A stretch of DNA of 13,964 nucleotides. Origin: UBA9676 sp036522155. GTDB lineage: Bacteria; Actinomycetota; Actinomycetes; Streptosporangiales; Streptosporangiaceae. A program made the translations under genes and the position numbers. Under the pieces are notes generated by a model. It was not told the origin of the DNA. It saw only the letters and a program-made list of their open reading frames with translations, and did no database searches. The DNA is taken from assembly GCA_036522155.1 (NCBI GenBank), contig DATDGI010000114.1:1-13964 (forward strand). The letters run 5' to 3'. Of this stretch, positions 12,560 to 13,964 are shown piece after piece; the first letter of the stretch is position 1, and each line of letters opens with the position of its first letter.

Positions 12560-13964
12560 TCAGGTGTCGATGCGGGACGGGTCGAGCTCGGCCGCACCGC
12601 CCACGATGAAGTCCCGCCGGGGAGCCACTTCACTGCCCATGAGCAGGTCGAATACGGCCGTGGCGGCGGCCGCGTCCTCGATCCTGATCCGGCGCAGGGT
12701 CCGGTGACGCGGATCCATGGTGGTCTCGGCGAGCTGGGTGTAGTCCATCTCACCCAGGCCCTTGTACCGCTGCAGCGGTTCCTTCCAGCGCTGGCCCTTG
12801 CGCTCAAGTTCCAGCAGCGTCCGGCGCAGCTCACCCTCGGAGTAGGTGTAGATGAACTTCTGCTGCCCCTTGCGCGGGCTGGACAGCTCGATCCGGTGCA
12901 GCGGCGGCACGGCCGCGAACACCCGGCCCGCGTCCAGAATGGGCCGCAGGTACCGGTGGAACAGGGTCAGCAGCAGGGTGCGGATGTGCGCCCCGTCCAC
13001 GTCGGCGTCCGACATGAAGATCACCCGCTGGTAGCGGGCCGAGTCCAGGTCGAACGAGGCACCGGAGCCAGCCCCGATGACCTGGATGATCGCGGCACAT
13101 TCGGCGTTCTTGAGCATGTCGGCCAGCGACGCCTTCTGCACGTTGAGGATCTTGCCGCGGATCGGCAGCAGCGCCTGGAACTCCGAGTCGCGGGCCATCT
13201 TGGCGGTGCCGAGCGCGGAGTCACCCTCGACGATGAACAGCTCGCTGCGGTCATCGGTGCTCCGGCAGTCCACCAGCTTGGCCGGCAGCGCGGAGGTGGC
13301 CAGGGCGTTCTTGCGCCGCTGGTTGTCGCGGTGCTCCCGGGCGGCGATCCTGGCCTTGGTCGCCGCGGCCACCTTTTCCAGCACCGCCCGGCCCTGCTGC
13401 TTGCTGATCCGGCTCCGCGACTCGAAGAACCTGCCGAGCTCGGCCGCCACCACCTGGGCCACGATCCGGGAGGCGGCCGGGGTGCCGAGCACCTCCTTGG
13501 TCTGCCCCTCGAACTGGGGCTCGGGCACGCGGATGGCGATCACCGCGGTCAGGCCCTCGGCCACGTCGTCCTTGGTCGCCGCCTCGTCGCCGTTCTTCAG
13601 CAGCCGGGCCCCGCGGAGCTGCTCGTTCAGCGTCCGGACCAGGGCCCGCTCGAAGCCGCTGACATGGGTACCGCCCTTGGGGGTGGCGATGACGTTGACG
13701 AACGAGCGGGTGACCGTGTCGTAGCCGGTTCCCCAGCGCAGCGCCACATCGACGGCCAGTTCCCTGGTCACATCGGCGGGTGTCATGTGACCCTGCTCGT
13801 CGAGCACCGGGATGGTCTCGGTGAACTGCCCGGCGCCGGTCAGCCTGACCACGTCGGTGACCGGCTCACCCGGCGACAGGTGCGCGCAGAACTCACTGAT
13901 CCCGCCCACGAACCGGAACTCCTCCACCCGCTCACCGCTCGCGGCCGGGCCGGCCGGCGGCTCC
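12560..13964 (-). CDS. parE: DNA topoisomerase IV subunit B (ParE type), partial: 5' end outside window
   Basis: The last 468 codons of the ATPase subunit of topoisomerase IV. Still visible are the transducer domain (RFVGGISEF; GGTHVSGFERAL, with the strand-exchange Lys in TPKGG) and the TOPRIM domain. TOPRIM motifs are VEGDSALGTAK near 13205-13235, LLPIRGKILNVQKA near 13140-13180 and the metal-binding DADVDG near 12998-13015. Near the C-terminus come QRYKGLGEMDYTQL, TMDPRHRTLRRI and LMGSEVAPRRDFI. The N-terminal GHKL ATPase domain lies beyond base 13964, where the frame is still open. EGDSALG instead of EGDSAGG is typical, as I recall, of actinobacterial ParE. It faces parC on the other strand. 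Confidence 0.93.
   Translation of the reverse strand, partial: EPPAGPAASGERVEEFRFVGGISEFCAHLSPGEPVTDVVRLTGAGQFTETIPVLDEQGHMTPADVTRELAVDVALRWGTGYDTVTRSFVNVIATPKGGTHVSGFERALVRTLNEQLRGARLLKNGDEAATKDDVAEGLTAVIAIRVPEPQFEGQTKEVLGTPAASRIVAQVVAAELGRFFESRSRISKQQGRAVLEKVAAATKARIAAREHRDNQRRKNALATSALPAKLVDCRSTDDRSELFIVEGDSALGTAKMARDSEFQALLPIRGKILNVQKASLADMLKNAECAAIIQVIGAGSGASFDLDSARYQRVIFMSDADVDGAHIRTLLLTLFHRYLRPILDAGRVFAAVPPLHRIELSSPRKGQQKFIYTYSEGELRRTLLELERKGQRWKEPLQRYKGLGEMDYTQLAETTMDPRHRTLRRIRIEDAAAATAVFDLLMGSEVAPRRDFIVGGAAELDPSRIDT

Overview
The window is about 14 kb of very GC-rich, densely coding DNA from a high-GC actinomycete, probably a filamentous or soil actinobacterium related to Streptomyces, Streptosporangium or Actinomadura. 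The evidence is the GTG starts, near-leaderless promoters with TAnnnT -10 boxes, the actinobacterial pspA-pspAA-htpX-pspAB gene set, a DUF3043 membrane protein, and ParC/ParE-type topoisomerase IV subunits of the actinobacterial form. I cannot name the genus. I see no tRNA, rRNA, CRISPR array, insertion sequence or prophage.

Region 1 (1-5228, all minus strand) is a tight run of seven genes. In transcription order they are pspA (envelope-stress ESCRT-III-like membrane protein), pspAA, htpX (membrane zinc protease), pspAB, a six-helix ferric-reductase-like flavocytochrome, a membrane-anchored FMN_bind protein with an SGATxT flavinylation motif, and apbE (the FAD:protein FMN transferase, cut by the window edge). 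The last three form a coherent extracytoplasmic electron-transfer module: the reductase moves electrons from cytosolic NAD(P)H through FAD and two hemes across the membrane, and ApbE attaches FMN to the small acceptor protein. The module sits directly behind the Psp genes, so membrane-stress response and extracytoplasmic redox may share transcription.

Region 2 (5229-7278) starts with a divergent regulatory region that carries a perfect 8-bp-arm palindrome at the inferred pspA transcription start and a leaderless promoter for the DUF3043 gene. DUF3043 is followed after 5 nt by an aldo/keto reductase. A small conserved-looking 69-aa gene is convergent to the reductase, and both stop on the same CTAG tetramer.

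Region 3 (7279-9175) holds a PfkB-type sugar kinase overlapped by 4 nt by a short-chain dehydrogenase. The dehydrogenase has no ATG, GTG or TTG that preserves its Rossmann motif. It almost certainly starts at CTG in a CTGA overlap with the kinase stop. The pair probably handles a sugar or sugar acid.

Region 4 (9176-13964) has parC (+) facing parE (-, 5' end outside the window). Between them are one unrecognised 111-aa gene and a tandem 83/84-bp repeat. Each repeat unit encodes a long hairpin that pairs better as minus-strand RNA because its imperfect pairs become G-U wobbles on that strand. parC carries an in-frame array of five 15-bp units (elastin-like GVAVP-type pentapeptides) in its C-terminal part. 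The most novel items are the hairpin repeat, the parC minisatellite, the CTG-started dehydrogenase, the Psp/flavinylation gene run, and two promoter palindromes.
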